Notes: generated from the letters alone by a model not told the origin. Shown: positions 17,493 through 27,864, numbered from the stretch's first letter. The stretch is 64,000 bases of DNA from Rhodospirillum sp. (GCA_021741145.1 JAIOYK010000003.1:62001-126000), one strand, 5' to 3'. Program-made: numbers and translations.

Positions 17493-18544
17493 CCCTTGGT
17501 CTCCTCCTTGGCGTGGGAATGGCCAGGATCATCGTGGTGGTGATGGTCATGGCCATGGGCGTGCCCATGCCCGTGCCTGTGATCATGTCCATGATCCTGG
17601 CCGTGCCCATGCCCATGGTGGTGATGGTCGCCGTCCGTTCCAATGCCGCTGACATGGTGGTGGTGCCCGGCCTGGGCGGCGCCGACGCTGTCCTCGTAGC
17701 CGATCACCTGCTCCCGGTATTTGCAAAGCTGGCAGTTCATGGCCGTATTGCCACCCAGGATGGCCTCCACCCGCTCGACGAAACTGTCGATGACGAAGGG
17801 ATGGTCATTCAGATAGGGCGCCTTGACGAAATCCAGGCCCGGGTGGGCGGCGGCCACGCCGTCGGTTTGATCGTAAATGCGCTGGACCAGGATGCCGGTG
17901 AACAGGAACCAGGGGAACACGATGATTCGTTTGAAACCCAGGCGGCTGGCGCGCTCAAGCCCCTGGTCCACGCGGGGGAAGGCGACGCCGGAATAGCAGA
18001 CCTCGGCCCAGCCGAAGCCCATGCCTTCCCACAGCATGCGGGCGACCTTGGAGACGTTGGAATTGGCGTCGGAATCATTGGTGCCCCGGCCGACGACCAT
18101 CAACAGGGTGTCCGAGCGGGGAATGTCGGAGGGATGGGCGGCCTCCGCTTCCTCGATGCGGGCGCGGGCGGCCTTCAGCAGCTTCGGATCGAGGCCCAGT
18201 TCAGCTCCATATTCCACGGTACAGTCCGGGTGGGCACTGGCGAAGGTGTTGATTTCCCAAGGCAGGTCATTTTTGACATGGCCAGCGGCGAACAACATGG
18301 AGGGGACGGCCAAGATGTGGCGGGCCCCCCGCTCCACCAGCTTTTCCATGCTGTCGCGGATGACGGGCCGGGCGAACTCCAGAAAGCCGCTTTCCACGGG
18401 CCATTGGGGAAAACGGGCGGTCAGGTGGGCGGCCAACTGGCCGAATTCCCGCACCGCGTCCGCATCCCGGCTGCCGTGACCGCAGATCATGACCCCGATG
18501 GGGCCTTTTTCGCTGGATGTCCTGTCGCTGGGTGTATCGGTCAT
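17489..18544 (-). CDS. cbiX: Sirohydrochlorin cobaltochelatase CbiX (long form, His-rich tail)
   Basis: Inserts cobalt into sirohydrochlorin at the start of the early-insertion pathway. The 351 residues contain two chelatase halves, with likely metal-binding His23 (CGHGSRD) and His89 (AAGHVKNDLP). The C-terminal MNCQLC (269-274) matches the MXCXXC motif that holds an iron-sulfur centre in Bacillus megaterium CbiX. The tail has 24 histidines between residues 294 and 344, probably a cobalt store or delivery site. It is the first gene of the six-gene operon, divergent from cobD. Confidence 0.95.
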   Translation of the reverse strand: MTDTPSDRTSSEKGPIGVMICGHGSRDADAVREFGQLAAHLTARFPQWPVESGFLEFARPVIRDSMEKLVERGARHILAVPSMLFAAGHVKNDLPWEINTFASAHPDCTVEYGAELGLDPKLLKAARARIEEAEAAHPSDIPRSDTLLMVVGRGTNDSDANSNVSKVARMLWEGMGFGWAEVCYSGVAFPRVDQGLERASRLGFKRIIVFPWFLFTGILVQRIYDQTDGVAAAHPGLDFVKAPYLNDHPFVIDSFVERVEAILGGNTAMNCQLCKYREQVIGYEDSVGAAQAGHHHHVSGIGTDGDHHHHGHGHGQDHGHDHRHGHGHAHGHDHHHHDDPGHSHAKEETKG

Positions 18545-18587
18545 GGGTCGCTTGGTCCTTGCCTTCGAGCGGATTCAAGAATGGGGG

Positions 18588-18658
18588 GGTGGTCCCTGCC
18601 TCCGTCCCCCGGGTCTGCCTCCTGGGAGGAGGGCCAGACTATAGGGAAGGCGACCACC
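18588..18658. repeat. Nested inverted repeat between cbiX and cobD
   Basis: Outer arms GGTGGTC (18588-18594) and GACCACC (18652-18658) enclose a hairpin in which CCTCCT pairs with AGGAGG around GGG, extended by TCTG/CAGA past a 2-nt bulge (18614-18638). It lies in the only intergenic space serving both divergent cobalamin transcripts. No B12 box is visible, so it is not an obvious cobalamin riboswitch. It may be an operator or a leader structure. Confidence 0.55.
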
Positions 18659-18744
18659 AGACGCAAACCCCACCCCCAAACCCCTCTTTCTCTTGATCGA
18701 TTTGGCACTTGCTCGTTTTCCGGTGGCCCGTCAGGATCGGACCC

Positions 18745-19764
18745 ATGTTCAGCCTGTTCTCCACATCCATGGGGGGGGCGGCCCATTTGGGGGCCGATCC
18801 CCTGACCATTCTGCTCCTCGCCCTGGTCCTTGACGGCTACCTGGGGGAAATGGGGCTGCTGTTCCGCGTTTTCCCCCATCCGGTGGTCTTGTTGGGGCGG
18901 GCGGTCTCGAGCCTTGACCGGCGGTTGAACCGGCCTGATCGGACCCAGGGGGCGCGCAAGGTTCGGGGGATCGTTACGGTTCTGGTTCTGGTCGGGGGCA
19001 CGGTGCTTCTGGGGCTGGCGATCCAAGCGGTGTCCGTCTTCCTGCCCCTGGGATGGTTGTTCGAGCTGTTCCTGGCCACGACCTTGATTGCCCAACGGAG
19101 TCTCCATGACCATGTGGCGGCGGTGGCTCTGGGGTTGGACCGGAAGGGAGTGACCGGGGGGCGGGCGGCGGTTGCCCATATCGTCGGACGGGATCCCACC
19201 CTGCTGGATTCGGCCGGAGTGGGCCGGGCGGCTATCGAAAGCCTCGCGGAGAATTTTTCCGATGCCGTGGTCGCGCCGGTTTTCTGGTATGTGCTGTTCG
19301 GCATGCCGGGCCTGCTGGTCTACAAGGTGATCAATACCCTGGACAGCATGATCGGCCACAAAACCGAGCAATACCGGGCCTTCGGCTGGGCCGCGGCGCG
19401 GCTGGACGATCTGGTCAACCTGATTCCGGCGCGCCTGTCGGGTCTGTTGCTGGTGGCCGCGGCCCTCCACCCAAAATGGGCCAGGGCCGGGACGGCGCTG
19501 CGGGTCATGGCGCGGGACGCGGGCCAGCACCGCTCCCCCAATGCCGGATGGCCAGAGGGGGCGATGGCCGGGGCCTTGGGGATCCGCCTGTCCGGTCCCC
19601 GGGCCTACCGGGGGGAAGCCCCCCGGGAGGAACCCTGGGTCGGTGACGGTCGGGACGCGGTCACCGTCAAGGATATCCGCCGCGCCCTGGTCCTGTTCCG
19701 CGACGCGTGCCTGATCGAGGGGGCGCTGATCGCCCTCCTCGCCGTAGGTCAGGCCGCGTTTTAA
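18745..19764 (+). CDS. cobD: Adenosylcobinamide-phosphate synthase CobD/CbiB
   Basis: An inner-membrane enzyme that joins the aminopropanol side chain to adenosylcobyric acid. It has 339 residues and several hydrophobic segments. Conserved stretches include FPHPVVLLGRAVSSLDRR, then AIESLAENFSDAVVAPVFWY, VINTLDSMIGHK and FGWAAARLDDLVNLIPAR. ATG 18745 has AGGA 8 nt upstream; an in-frame start 12 codons earlier lacks a site. It is transcribed away from the cbiX operon and converges with the alkene reductase gene, stop to stop. Confidence 0.95.
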   Translation: MFSLFSTSMGGAAHLGADPLTILLLALVLDGYLGEMGLLFRVFPHPVVLLGRAVSSLDRRLNRPDRTQGARKVRGIVTVLVLVGGTVLLGLAIQAVSVFLPLGWLFELFLATTLIAQRSLHDHVAAVALGLDRKGVTGGRAAVAHIVGRDPTLLDSAGVGRAAIESLAENFSDAVVAPVFWYVLFGMPGLLVYKVINTLDSMIGHKTEQYRAFGWAAARLDDLVNLIPARLSGLLLVAAALHPKWARAGTALRVMARDAGQHRSPNAGWPEGAMAGALGIRLSGPRAYRGEAPREEPWVGDGRDAVTVKDIRRALVLFRDACLIEGALIALLAVGQAAF

Positions 19765-19767
19765 CGC

Positions 19768-20856
19768 TTACGCGCTTTCGAGCGCCGGATAGTCGATGTA
19801 GCCCTTCTCCGCGCCGCCATAGAGGGTGTCGCGGTCCAACGGGTTCAACGGCGCGCTGGTCTTGAAGCGGGCCACCAGGTCGGGGTTGGCGATGAAAGGA
19901 CGGCCCAGGGCCACCAGATCGGCTTTGTTTTCCGACAGGGCGGCGATGGCGGACTCCCGGGTATAGCCGTTGTTGGCCATGTAGAGACCCTTGAAAGTGC
20001 TCTTCAGGGCACCGTAGTCGAAGGCCTGGATGTCCCGGTCGCCGCCCGTGGCCCCTTCCACCACATGCAAATAGACAAGATCCAGGGCATTCAGGCCCGT
20101 CGCCAGGGCGGTGAACAGGCTCTGGGGGTCGGGATCGGAGATGGGGCCGTTGGCCGGAGACACCGGAGAAATCCGGATGCCCACCCGGTCCCCACCCAGG
20201 GCATTGGTCACGGCCTGGGCCACTTCCAGAGTCAAGCGCAGACGGTTTTCGGGGGAGCCGCCATAGGCGTCGGTGCGTTGATTGGTTTCCGCGCGCATGA
20301 ATTGGTCAAGCAGATAGCCGTTCGCCGCGTGGATCTCCACTCCGTCGAAGCCCCCGTCCATGGCCGTCTGGGCGGCATTGACGTAGTCCGCGACAATCCC
20401 GGGAATCTCGCTCGTTTCAAGCGCCCGGGGCGTGACGAAGGGCTTGAAACCCTCCGCCGTGAAGGCCTGTCCATCGGCCTTGATGGCCGAGGGGGCCACG
20501 GGCAGGAGGCCGTTTTCCTGCAGATCGGGATGGCTGATCCGGCCCACATGCCAAAGCTGGGCGAAGATCTTTCCTCCCTTGGCGTGGACGGCATCGGTGA
20601 TTTTTCTCCAGCCCGCGGCCTGGGCCGCATTGTAACAGCCTGGGGTGAAGGCATAGCCCTTGCCCTGGTTGGAAATCGGCGTGGCCTCGGAAATGATCAG
20701 CCCGGCGGTGGCCCGCTGGCCGTAGTAGGTGGCCATCAAGTCCGTGGGCACGTCCCCGGCTCCGGCCCGGGCCCGGGTCAGGGGCGCCATGACGATGCGG
20801 TTGGACAGAGTCAGCGGCCCCATGGCCTGGGGCGTGAACAGAATATCGGCGCTCAT
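19768..20856 (-). CDS. Old Yellow Enzyme-family alkene reductase (NemA-like)
   Basis: A flavin (FMN) oxidoreductase of 362 residues that reduces activated C=C bonds or nitro groups with NAD(P)H. It shows LSNRIVMAPLTRARA at the start, LWHVGRISHPD, the substrate-binding pair in EIHAANGYLLDQF, QRTDAYGGSPENRLR and the C-terminal VALGRPFIANPDL. Its physiological substrate is unknown. It lies between cobD and cobQ but shares no pathway with them; a 61-nt gap separates it from cobQ on the same strand. Confidence 0.93.
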   Translation of the reverse strand: MSADILFTPQAMGPLTLSNRIVMAPLTRARAGAGDVPTDLMATYYGQRATAGLIISEATPISNQGKGYAFTPGCYNAAQAAGWRKITDAVHAKGGKIFAQLWHVGRISHPDLQENGLLPVAPSAIKADGQAFTAEGFKPFVTPRALETSEIPGIVADYVNAAQTAMDGGFDGVEIHAANGYLLDQFMRAETNQRTDAYGGSPENRLRLTLEVAQAVTNALGGDRVGIRISPVSPANGPISDPDPQSLFTALATGLNALDLVYLHVVEGATGGDRDIQAFDYGALKSTFKGLYMANNGYTRESAIAALSENKADLVALGRPFIANPDLVARFKTSAPLNPLDRDTLYGGAEKGYIDYPALESA

Positions 20857-20917
20857 GCGGGGAGTCCTTGGATGATGACAGGGGAAGAATAACCTTACCC
20901 GTCACATAGGAACCCCG

Positions 20918-22393
20918 TTATCCGCGCGCCAGGGTCAATAGGCCGTCCATATCCACGTGGCTTTCCAGGTGGTCCGCCAGACCATCCAAGGCGGTCTCCA
21001 CGCCGGCTTCATAGGCCAAGCCCGCGTCTCGCCCGGGACGGAGGGCCGCCAGGAACGCGCTTCGAAACCCATCCTCGGCGAAAAGACCGTGGACGTAGGC
21101 GCCCATGACCCGGCCATCGGCGGAGCGGGCGCTGTCGGTCAGCAGCCAGGACCGGGTCCGGTCCGGCCCCTCCGTCCGGCCCATGTGCATCTCATAGCCC
21201 CGGACCCGCTTTCCCCAAAGGCCATCGGTGGTTTCCACCTCCGTCAAGGTCTTGTCTCCGCCCATGACGGTGCGGACCTCCAGGAAGCCGAGGGCCGGGG
21301 CCGCGTTTGGTGGACCCTCGATCCCCTTGGGGTCGGCGACCGCTGTCCCTAAAAGTTGGTAGCCCGCGCAGATTCCCAGGATTTGGCCACCTCGCCGCCA
21401 GTGAGCGCGCAGATCGATATCCCAGCCCTGGGCGCGGAAAAAAGCCAGATCGGCCAGGGTGGCCTTGGATCCGGGCAGGATCACCAGATCGGCGTTTCCG
21501 GGCAAGGGGGAGCCCATTTGGATGAAGGTGAGTTCGACGTCTGGTTCGGCCAGGAGGGGGTCGAAATCGTCGAAATTGGCGATGCGCGACAGGCGGGGCA
21601 CGGCGATGCGGAGGGGGTCCCCTCCCCCGTCCGAAGGCGCGGCGCGTTCCAGGGCCACGGCGTCCTCCGCGGGCAGGGCGCGGGCGCCGGGAAACCAGGG
21701 GATGACGCCGAAGGACGGCCAGTCAGTCCGGTTGTGGATTAAATCCAGAGCCGGATCGAACAGGCTGGGATCCCCCCGGAATTTGTTGATGAGAAATCCC
21801 CGGATGCGGGTGCGTTCCGCCTCGGGCAGGAGGACATGGGTGCCGACGAGGGAGGCGATCACCCCACCCCGGTCGATATCGCCCACCAGGAGCACGGGCA
21901 AGTCCGCGGCTTCGGCGAAGCCCATGTTGGCGATATCGCCCGCGCGCAGGTTGACCTCCGCGGGGGATCCGGCGCCCTCCACCAGGACGATATCCGCCTC
22001 CGCGGCCAGACACTGGAAGCTCTCCAGGACCCGGGGCAGCAATTGGGGCTTCAGGGAGCGATAGGACCGGGCATCGGCATTGCCCAGTACCTTGCCCTGG
22101 ACCACCACCTGGGAGCCCACCTCCGATTGGGGCTTGAGGAGCACCGGGTTCATGTGGACCGAGGGGGGGACGCCACAGGCCCTCGCCTGGAGGGCCTGGG
22201 CGCGGCCGATCTCGCCCCCGTCGGGGGTGACCGCGGCGTTGTTGCTCATGTTTTGGGGCTTGAAGGGGCGGACCCGGAGACCGCGACGGGTCAGGGCGCG
22301 GGCCAAACCCGCCACCAACAGGGATTTGCCCACGTCCGATCCGGTGCCCTGGAGCATCAGGGCCGCGGGTTGTCTCCCTTCCCCGCCGCTCAC
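20918..22393 (-). CDS. cobQ: Cobyric acid synthase
   Basis: Amidates four side chains of adenosylcobyrinic a,c-diamide using glutamine and ATP. It has 491 residues. The dethiobiotin-synthetase-like ATP site is [20 protein letters not shown], followed by [13 protein letters not shown]. The glutaminase domain has its nucleophile at Cys342 in [13 protein letters not shown] and a C-terminal His region. It is separate from the main cobalamin operon. Its ATG overlaps the stop of the SYLF gene by 4 nt, so it may be expressed from the SYLF promoter. Confidence 0.96.
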   Translation of the reverse strand: MSGGEGRQPAALMLQGTGSDVGKSLLVAGLARALTRRGLRVRPFKPQNMSNNAAVTPDGGEIGRAQALQARACGVPPSVHMNPVLLKPQSEVGSQVVVQGKVLGNADARSYRSLKPQLLPRVLESFQCLAAEADIVLVEGAGSPAEVNLRAGDIANMGFAEAADLPVLLVGDIDRGGVIASLVGTHVLLPEAERTRIRGFLINKFRGDPSLFDPALDLIHNRTDWPSFGVIPWFPGARALPAEDAVALERAAPSDGGGDPLRIAVPRLSRIANFDDFDPLLAEPDVELTFIQMGSPLPGNADLVILPGSKATLADLAFFRAQGWDIDLRAHWRRGGQILGICAGYQLLGTAVADPKGIEGPPNAAPALGFLEVRTVMGGDKTLTEVETTDGLWGKRVRGYEMHMGRTEGPDRTRSWLLTDSARSADGRVMGAYVHGLFAEDGFRSAFLAALRPGRDAGLAYEAGVETALDGLADHLESHVDMDGLLTLARG

Positions 22394-23340
22394 CGGTCGA
22401 CCAGGGCGCGTTTCAGGCTTTCGGCCAGGGGGGTGGCCAGGGCGCGGTTGATCAGGATGGCGTTGGGCGTGGCGCCGACTCCATAGATGGCATCGTTCCA
22501 GGCGGTTTTGGGCTGGATGGCCGTCCCCTCCAGGCTCGCGCCGCCGAACAGGCCGACGGAATGGGAGAAGGCATAGATATCCTGGCCCACGTCCAGGGTG
22601 GTGGAGGCTTCCGCCCCTCCGCCGATCATGAAGAAGGTGACACTGGCGTTGGCGCCTCCCTTGAACTGATCCTCCATGACCGCTTGCAGACCGCGATCGG
22701 TCATGATCGCCATGACCACTTCATTTTCCTGGAGACCGGCCTGGAAGCCGACGGATCCCGCGGTCAGGCTGTAGAAAGCGGGATCGGAAAAGGTGCCATC
22801 GGTTCCCCGGGTCATCAACAGACCATTGCCATAGGACGCGCCCAGGATGAAGCCAGCCTTGTAGAAGCTGGGGATCACCAGGATGGCCCTGGCTTGGTCG
22901 ATGAGTTGGCCCAGTTGCTTCTTGAACCCACTGTTCTTGGTCAGGCGGACGACCGTCGCCTCGGCCTCGGCGATGGTCGAGCGGGCATCCGTGGCCGTGG
23001 TGTTGGCCATGGGGGTGACCATGCGGGCCTGGGGGGCGGCCTGGGCGGGCATGGCGGTGGGTTCGTTCGCCATGGGTTGGGCCCGCGTGGCGGAATAGGA
23101 ATGAATCTCCTGGGTTTCCAGGGGCGGAGCCACCTGGGTGGGCGCCCCTGTTCCTTGGGTGATGCCCTGGGGCGTGGTGAATTCCCTGCCATAGGCGGGA
23201 CCGGTCGTTGGCGCCGCTTGGGGTTGGTTGGGGGAAGTGGGGATCAGAAGGACGGGGCCATTGTCCTGGGCCAAGGCCGAACCCGCGAGGGAGAGGGCCA
23301 GTGGTGCCCCCAGGACCAAGGCGTGGATGAAACGGGACAT
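22390..23340 (-). CDS. SYLF (Ysc84) domain exported protein
   Basis: A 316-residue exported protein. A signal peptide (hydrophobic core [16 protein letters not shown], cleavage near residue 24) leads into about 90 Pro/Ala/Thr-rich residues, then a SYLF domain from about residue 120: [70 protein letters not shown] domains bind phosphoinositides in eukaryotes; the bacterial, periplasmic role is unknown. Its stop overlaps cobQ by 4 nt, an unexpected pairing. Confidence 0.85.
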   Translation of the reverse strand: MSRFIHALVLGAPLALSLAGSALAQDNGPVLLIPTSPNQPQAAPTTGPAYGREFTTPQGITQGTGAPTQVAPPLETQEIHSYSATRAQPMANEPTAMPAQAAPQARMVTPMANTTATDARSTIAEAEATVVRLTKNSGFKKQLGQLIDQARAILVIPSFYKAGFILGASYGNGLLMTRGTDGTFSDPAFYSLTAGSVGFQAGLQENEVVMAIMTDRGLQAVMEDQFKGGANASVTFFMIGGGAEASTTLDVGQDIYAFSHSVGLFGGASLEGTAIQPKTAWNDAIYGVGATPNAILINRALATPLAESLKRALVDR

Positions 23341-23500
23341 GATGGGACGGGACCTCCTTGGGAACCGGCGTGCTTGTTGCGGGACGGGCAGAGTCGCACG
23401 GGGGACTCGACAAGGGAATCCCCCTTGGAGGAAAAGGTTCCCCCTCTCCTCCAGCCTTCATGCCCGATTTTGATGGCGTCTTTGGGGCGGCCCCCGGGGG

Positions 23501-25864
23501 TTACCGTCCTTTCGGCTTCAAACCCGCCTTGGCGAAGGCATCGGCGAAGGCGCCACTCCCCCCACCCCCCGAGGATCCGCCGCTTCGAGGGCCGGAGAAA
23601 GTCCCCCCCTTTCCACTCATGGGTCCCTTGCCCGGGGACGCCGGGCGGGGGGACGCCGGGCGGGGGGACGAAGGCGAGCGCTCCCCCTTGCTTTCCGGTG
23701 TGTCGGACAGGCGCCGGGTCAAGGCGATGCGGTTGCGCTTCAAGTCCACTTCCAGAACCTTGACGGTCACCACGTCGCCGGTCTTGACCACTTCGCGGGG
23801 ATCCTTGACGAATCGGTCGGCGAGCGCGGAGACGTGGACCAGACCGTCCTGGTGGACGCCGATATCCACGAAGGCTCCGAAATTGGCCACGTTGGTCACG
23901 GTCCCCTCCAGGATCATGCCCGGGCGCAGGTGCGAGATCTTTTCCACCCCCTCCATGAAGGTGGCGGTCTTGAATTCCGGGCGGGGGTCGCGGCCGGGCT
24001 TTTCCAATTCCTTCAGGATATCCTGGATGGTGGGCAGGCCGAAGGTCTCATCGGTGAAATCCGAGGCCCTGAGGCCACTGATCAGGGTGACATTGCCGAT
24101 CATCTCCCGAATATCGGATTTGGCCGCTTTCAGGATGCGCTGGACGACGGGATAGGCCTCCGGGTGGACCGACGACGCGTCCAGGGGCTCGGAGCCGTCC
24201 CGGATGCGCAGGAAGCCGGCCGCCTGCTCGAAGGTCTTCGGCCCAAGGCCGCCCACTTTCAGAAGGTCCTTGCGGCGGGCGAAGGCACCGTTTTCGTCCC
24301 GGTGGGCGACGATGTTGCGGGCCTGGGTCTCGCTCAGGCCGGAAACCCGGGCCAGCAGCGGGGCCGAGGCCATGTTGAGGTCGACGCCGACGGCGTTCAC
24401 CGCGTCTTCCACCACCCCATCCAGGGCCCGGTCCAGTTTCACCGGGCTGACGTCATGCTGGTACTGGCCGACACCAATGGACTTGGGATCGATCTTGACC
24501 AGTTCGGCCATGGGGTCCTGTAGGCGGCGCCCAATGGAAACCGCGCCGCGGATGGAGACATCCAGATCCGGGAATTCCTTGGAGGCGAATTCGGAAGCGG
24601 AATAAACGCTCGCCCCGGCCTCGGAGACCGTCACCTTGGTCAGCCGTAGGTCCTTGGCGCGTTTGATCAGGTCGCCCGCCAACTGGTCGGTTTCGCGGGA
24701 GGCCGTTCCGTTGCCGATGGAGATCAATTCGACCCCATGCTTGCGACAGAGCCCTTCGAGCGTGTTCAGGCTGTCCTCCCACTGGCGGCGCGGCTCGTGG
24801 GGGAAGATGGTGCCGGTGTCGACCAGCTTGCCCGTGGCGTCCACGACGGCCACCTTGACCCCCGTGCGGTAGCCGGGGTCCAAGGCCAAGGTGGGCCGGG
24901 CGCCCGCCGGCGCGGCCATCAGCAGGTCGTTCAAGTTGTTGGCGAAGACCCGGATGGCCTCGTCCTCCGCCTCGGTTCGCAGGCGGCCCATGAGGTCCAT
25001 CTCGATATGAAGGCCCAGCTTGACCCGCCAGGTCCAACGGGCCACGTCGGCCAACCACTTATCGGCTGGGCGTCCTTTATTTTCGAGTCCGAAATGGTAA
25101 GCGATGCGTCGTTCGGCCGGGCTGGCGTCGCGGGGGTTCTCCGGATCGTTCGGATGGACCAGGGCCAGGCGCAGCACCCCCTCCTCCCGGCCCCGGAACA
25201 TGGCCAGGGCGCGGTGACTGGGAATCTTGGCGATGGGCTCCCGATGGTCGAAATAGTCGGAGAATTTGGCGCCCTTCTCCTCCTCGCCTTCCACCACCTT
25301 GGCGGTCATCTGGCCCTCGGTCCAATAGGTTTCGCGCAGGCCACCGACCAGATCGGCGGTTTCGGCGAAGCGCTCCATGAGGATCTGCTTGGCTCCCTCC
25401 AGGGCCGCGGGCGCGTCTGGAACGGCCTCGGACAGGTAGGCGGTCGCGGCCTCCTCGGGCACCAGGGACGGATCGCCGAACAGGGTATCGGCCAGCGGTT
25501 CCAGGCCGTTCTCGCGGGCGATCTGGGCCTTGGTGCGGCGTTTGGGTTTATAGGGGAGGTAGATATCCTCCAGGCGGGTCTTGGTGTCGGCCTCCTGGAT
25601 TTCGGTTTTGAGGGCGTCGGACAGCTTCCCCTGCTCCTCGATGGACTTGAGGACCGTTTCCCGGCGGTCCTCCAAGTCCCGCAGGTAGCGCAGGCGTTCG
25701 TCCAGGGTGCGCAACTGCGTGTCGTCCAGGCCGCCGGTGGCTTCCTTCCGATATCGGGCGACGAAGGGCACCGTGGCGCCCCCATCCAGAAGTTCCATGG
25801 TGGCGATGACTTGGGCTTCGCGAACGGACAGGTCCTGGGCGATACGGGCGGAAATGGAGAGCAT
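23501..25864 (-). CDS. tex: Tex-family S1 RNA-binding transcription accessory protein
   Basis: A 787-residue cytoplasmic nucleic-acid-binding protein of the Tex/Spt6 type. In order: the Tex N-terminal helices ([17 protein letters not shown]), a YqgF-like RNase H fold ([18 protein letters not shown]), helix-hairpin-helix repeats ([37 protein letters not shown]), and an S1 domain near residues 650-725 ([18 protein letters not shown]). The C-terminal ~65 residues are Ser/Gly/Pro-rich with a PRPAS duplication. Tex affects transcription and pathogen toxin expression in some bacteria; its target is not certain. Confidence 0.95.
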   Translation of the reverse strand: MLSISARIAQDLSVREAQVIATMELLDGGATVPFVARYRKEATGGLDDTQLRTLDERLRYLRDLEDRRETVLKSIEEQGKLSDALKTEIQEADTKTRLEDIYLPYKPKRRTKAQIARENGLEPLADTLFGDPSLVPEEAATAYLSEAVPDAPAALEGAKQILMERFAETADLVGGLRETYWTEGQMTAKVVEGEEEKGAKFSDYFDHREPIAKIPSHRALAMFRGREEGVLRLALVHPNDPENPRDASPAERRIAYHFGLENKGRPADKWLADVARWTWRVKLGLHIEMDLMGRLRTEAEDEAIRVFANNLNDLLMAAPAGARPTLALDPGYRTGVKVAVVDATGKLVDTGTIFPHEPRRQWEDSLNTLEGLCRKHGVELISIGNGTASRETDQLAGDLIKRAKDLRLTKVTVSEAGASVYSASEFASKEFPDLDVSIRGAVSIGRRLQDPMAELVKIDPKSIGVGQYQHDVSPVKLDRALDGVVEDAVNAVGVDLNMASAPLLARVSGLSETQARNIVAHRDENGAFARRKDLLKVGGLGPKTFEQAAGFLRIRDGSEPLDASSVHPEAYPVVQRILKAAKSDIREMIGNVTLISGLRASDFTDETFGLPTIQDILKELEKPGRDPRPEFKTATFMEGVEKISHLRPGMILEGTVTNVANFGAFVDIGVHQDGLVHVSALADRFVKDPREVVKTGDVVTVKVLEVDLKRNRIALTRRLSDTPESKGERSPSSPRPASPRPASPGKGPMSGKGGTFSGPRSGGSSGGGGSGAFADAFAKAGLKPKGR

Positions 25865-25979
25865 GGGTGATCACGGTATCCGTTGTGGGGAAAGGGGCGA
25901 CGACCCTACATCGCGGGATGCATGGGGGGAAGGGGACAGGGATCCGACCCTTTCTTTATACAGGGTCCGTTCGCATTCC

Positions 25980-26771
25980 TTAATTCACGTGGACGTCCAA
26001 TTCCTCGATTCGGGCACGGGCCACGTCGGCGGCGGGATCCCGGGGGTCCAGGTCCAGGACCTTCACCCAGTCCGCGCGGGCGTCGTCAAAGCGCTTCAAC
26101 GCCAGGTAGACATCACCCCGTTCCAGGTAGGCTTCCGGATTGGAGGGAGCCAGGGAGATCGCCTGTTCCACGTCGGTCAGGGCGCCGGGCAGGTTGCCCA
26201 GGCGTCGGCGCGCCGCGGACCGCAAGACGAAGGCTTCCGTCTTGCCGGGCGCCAGGATCAAGGCCTGGGTCAGGTCGCGCAGGGCCTCCTCGTCCTTGCC
26301 CGCCTGGGCCAGAGTCACCGCCCGGTCCACGTAGAGGTCCGGCAGCAGGTGGGGGACCGGCGCCACCCCCTGATCAGGGGAGGAGGCCGCGAGTTGAATG
26401 GCCGTGGTTTGGTCGGCGTCGGCCCGGGAGAGGTCCCCCGCGGCGAGCCACCCCTGGGCCGCCTGGGCCAGCAGGTTCACCCGCAGCGCCCGGTCGCCCG
26501 TAGGATCCTCGGCCAGTGTCTCGAGTCGATGGGCCGCCTCGGCATATTCTCCCAGGCCCATGAGGGCCACCGCCTCGCAATGGCGGGCTGGAGCGCCGCC
26601 TCCCATGTCGACCCACTGGCCCGCCTGATCAAAAGCCTTGTCCGGACGCTCCCTGGCAAGGGCCATGCACTCCCCATAGCGTGCTTGGTCACTTTGCTCC
26701 TGGGCCGAAAGAGGATCGGCAATCATTAGGGGTATTAGTGCTGTGAAGAGAACCAGGGTAGGCGAACGCAT
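25980..26771 (-). CDS. Exported TPR-repeat protein
   Basis: A 263-residue protein with a signal peptide (TLVLFTALIPLMIADPLSAQ, cleavage near residue 24). At least three tetratricopeptide repeats are visible in the C-terminal half, for example DRAVTLAQAGKDEEALRDLT and GDVYLALKRFDDARADWVKV. TPR proteins are scaffolds, often in envelope assembly; no partner is obvious. The next gene on the same strand, tex, begins 115 nt away, so it is probably separate. It is divergent from the SDR gene. Confidence 0.8.
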   Translation of the reverse strand: MRSPTLVLFTALIPLMIADPLSAQEQSDQARYGECMALARERPDKAFDQAGQWVDMGGGAPARHCEAVALMGLGEYAEAAHRLETLAEDPTGDRALRVNLLAQAAQGWLAAGDLSRADADQTTAIQLAASSPDQGVAPVPHLLPDLYVDRAVTLAQAGKDEEALRDLTQALILAPGKTEAFVLRSAARRRLGNLPGALTDVEQAISLAPSNPEAYLERGDVYLALKRFDDARADWVKVLDLDPRDPAADVARARIEELDVHVN

Positions 26772-26911
26772 GGATTGAATTCCTCGAGCGGCTTGTTCCG
26801 TCGGGCGGTGGGCCTTAAATTCGCGCCTTGGGACGCCGTGCGCAAGGGGGTCCGGACTCCGGGGGGAGAAATCGGACGGGCGCCGGGCTTCGGCTGTGAG
26901 GGGAGAGGGTC

Positions 26912-27847
26912 ATGATTTTGTTTAGGGGACACCTGTTGTGCTTTGGCGTGGGCTATACGGCCAAGCGCCTGTGTCAAAATCTATTGGAGGAGGGTTGGGC
27001 CGTAACTGGAACGGCCAGAAGCCCGGAGAAGGTGGCCGGCTTGGAGGCCATGGGCCTGACCGCCCTGCCCTATTCCGGCGCGGCGCCGCTGCCCAAGTCG
27101 GCTTTCGAGGGGGTGACCCACGTTCTGGTCTCCGCTCCGCCGCTCGAGACGGGAGAAGACCCCGTTCTCCGCCACCACGCCCAGGATTTGGTTGATTTGA
27201 ACCCGGAATGGGTGGGGTATTATTCCACCACGGGGGTCTATGGGGATACGGGCGGGGGGTGGATCGACGAGGGCAAGCCGGTTCATCCAACCCAGGAGCG
27301 CTCCAAGCGCCGGGCGAAGGTGGAGGAGGACTGGCTCGCCCTTTGGCGGGAGGCGGATTTGCCCGTGCATATCCTGCGTTTGGCGGGCATTTACGGTCCG
27401 GGCCGGTCCGCCTTCGACCAACTGCGGGCGGGTACGGCCAGACGGGTGGTCAAGCCGGGTCATCTGTTCTCGCGCATCCATGTGGACGATGTGGGGTTGG
27501 TGACTCGGGCGTCCATGGCCGATCCGGATCCTGGCGCCATTTACAATGTTTGCGACGACGAACCGGCCGAACCCGCCGAGGTCACCGCCCGGGCCGCGGA
27601 ATTGCTCGGTATGGAGCCTCCGCCAGAGGTGCCCTTCGAGGAGGCGGTGGAGAGCATGTCTCCCATGGCGCGGACCTTCTGGGCGGATAACCGGAAGGTA
27701 AACAACGAGCGTTTGTGGGACGATCTGCGCTTGCGTCTGCTCTATCCGACCTACCAGCAAGGTCTTGAAGCGATCTTTCGGGAAGAACGGGGCGCCGGCG
27801 CCGGCCCCGCGCCCTACAAGCTGGGTGGGGACTGTCACGAGGATTAG
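26912..27847 (+). CDS. NAD(P)-dependent epimerase/dehydratase-like SDR
   Basis: An atypical extended SDR of 311 residues. The cofactor turn is FGVGYTAKRLCQNLL, giving GxGYxxxxL rather than the classical GxxGxxG. The active region reads YYSTTGVYGDTGGGWIDE, and no YxxxK follows at the usual spacing, so the normal SDR mechanism is doubtful. Later blocks (HILRLAGIYGPGRSAFD, RIHVDDVG, YNVCDDEP) belong to the COG0451 group. GAGAGGG precedes the ATG at a good distance. The substrate is unknown. It converges with the dctP-like gene over a strong hairpin. Confidence 0.8.
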   Translation: MILFRGHLLCFGVGYTAKRLCQNLLEEGWAVTGTARSPEKVAGLEAMGLTALPYSGAAPLPKSAFEGVTHVLVSAPPLETGEDPVLRHHAQDLVDLNPEWVGYYSTTGVYGDTGGGWIDEGKPVHPTQERSKRRAKVEEDWLALWREADLPVHILRLAGIYGPGRSAFDQLRAGTARRVVKPGHLFSRIHVDDVGLVTRASMADPDPGAIYNVCDDEPAEPAEVTARAAELLGMEPPPEVPFEEAVESMSPMARTFWADNRKVNNERLWDDLRLRLLYPTYQQGLEAIFREERGAGAGPAPYKLGGDCHED

Positions 27848-27864
27848 AACGCCGGGGACAACAT

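Noticed and set aside
18545-18744. Cobalamin riboswitch
   Set aside because: The B12 box and the rest of the core are not seen on either strand; only a nested inverted repeat is present.
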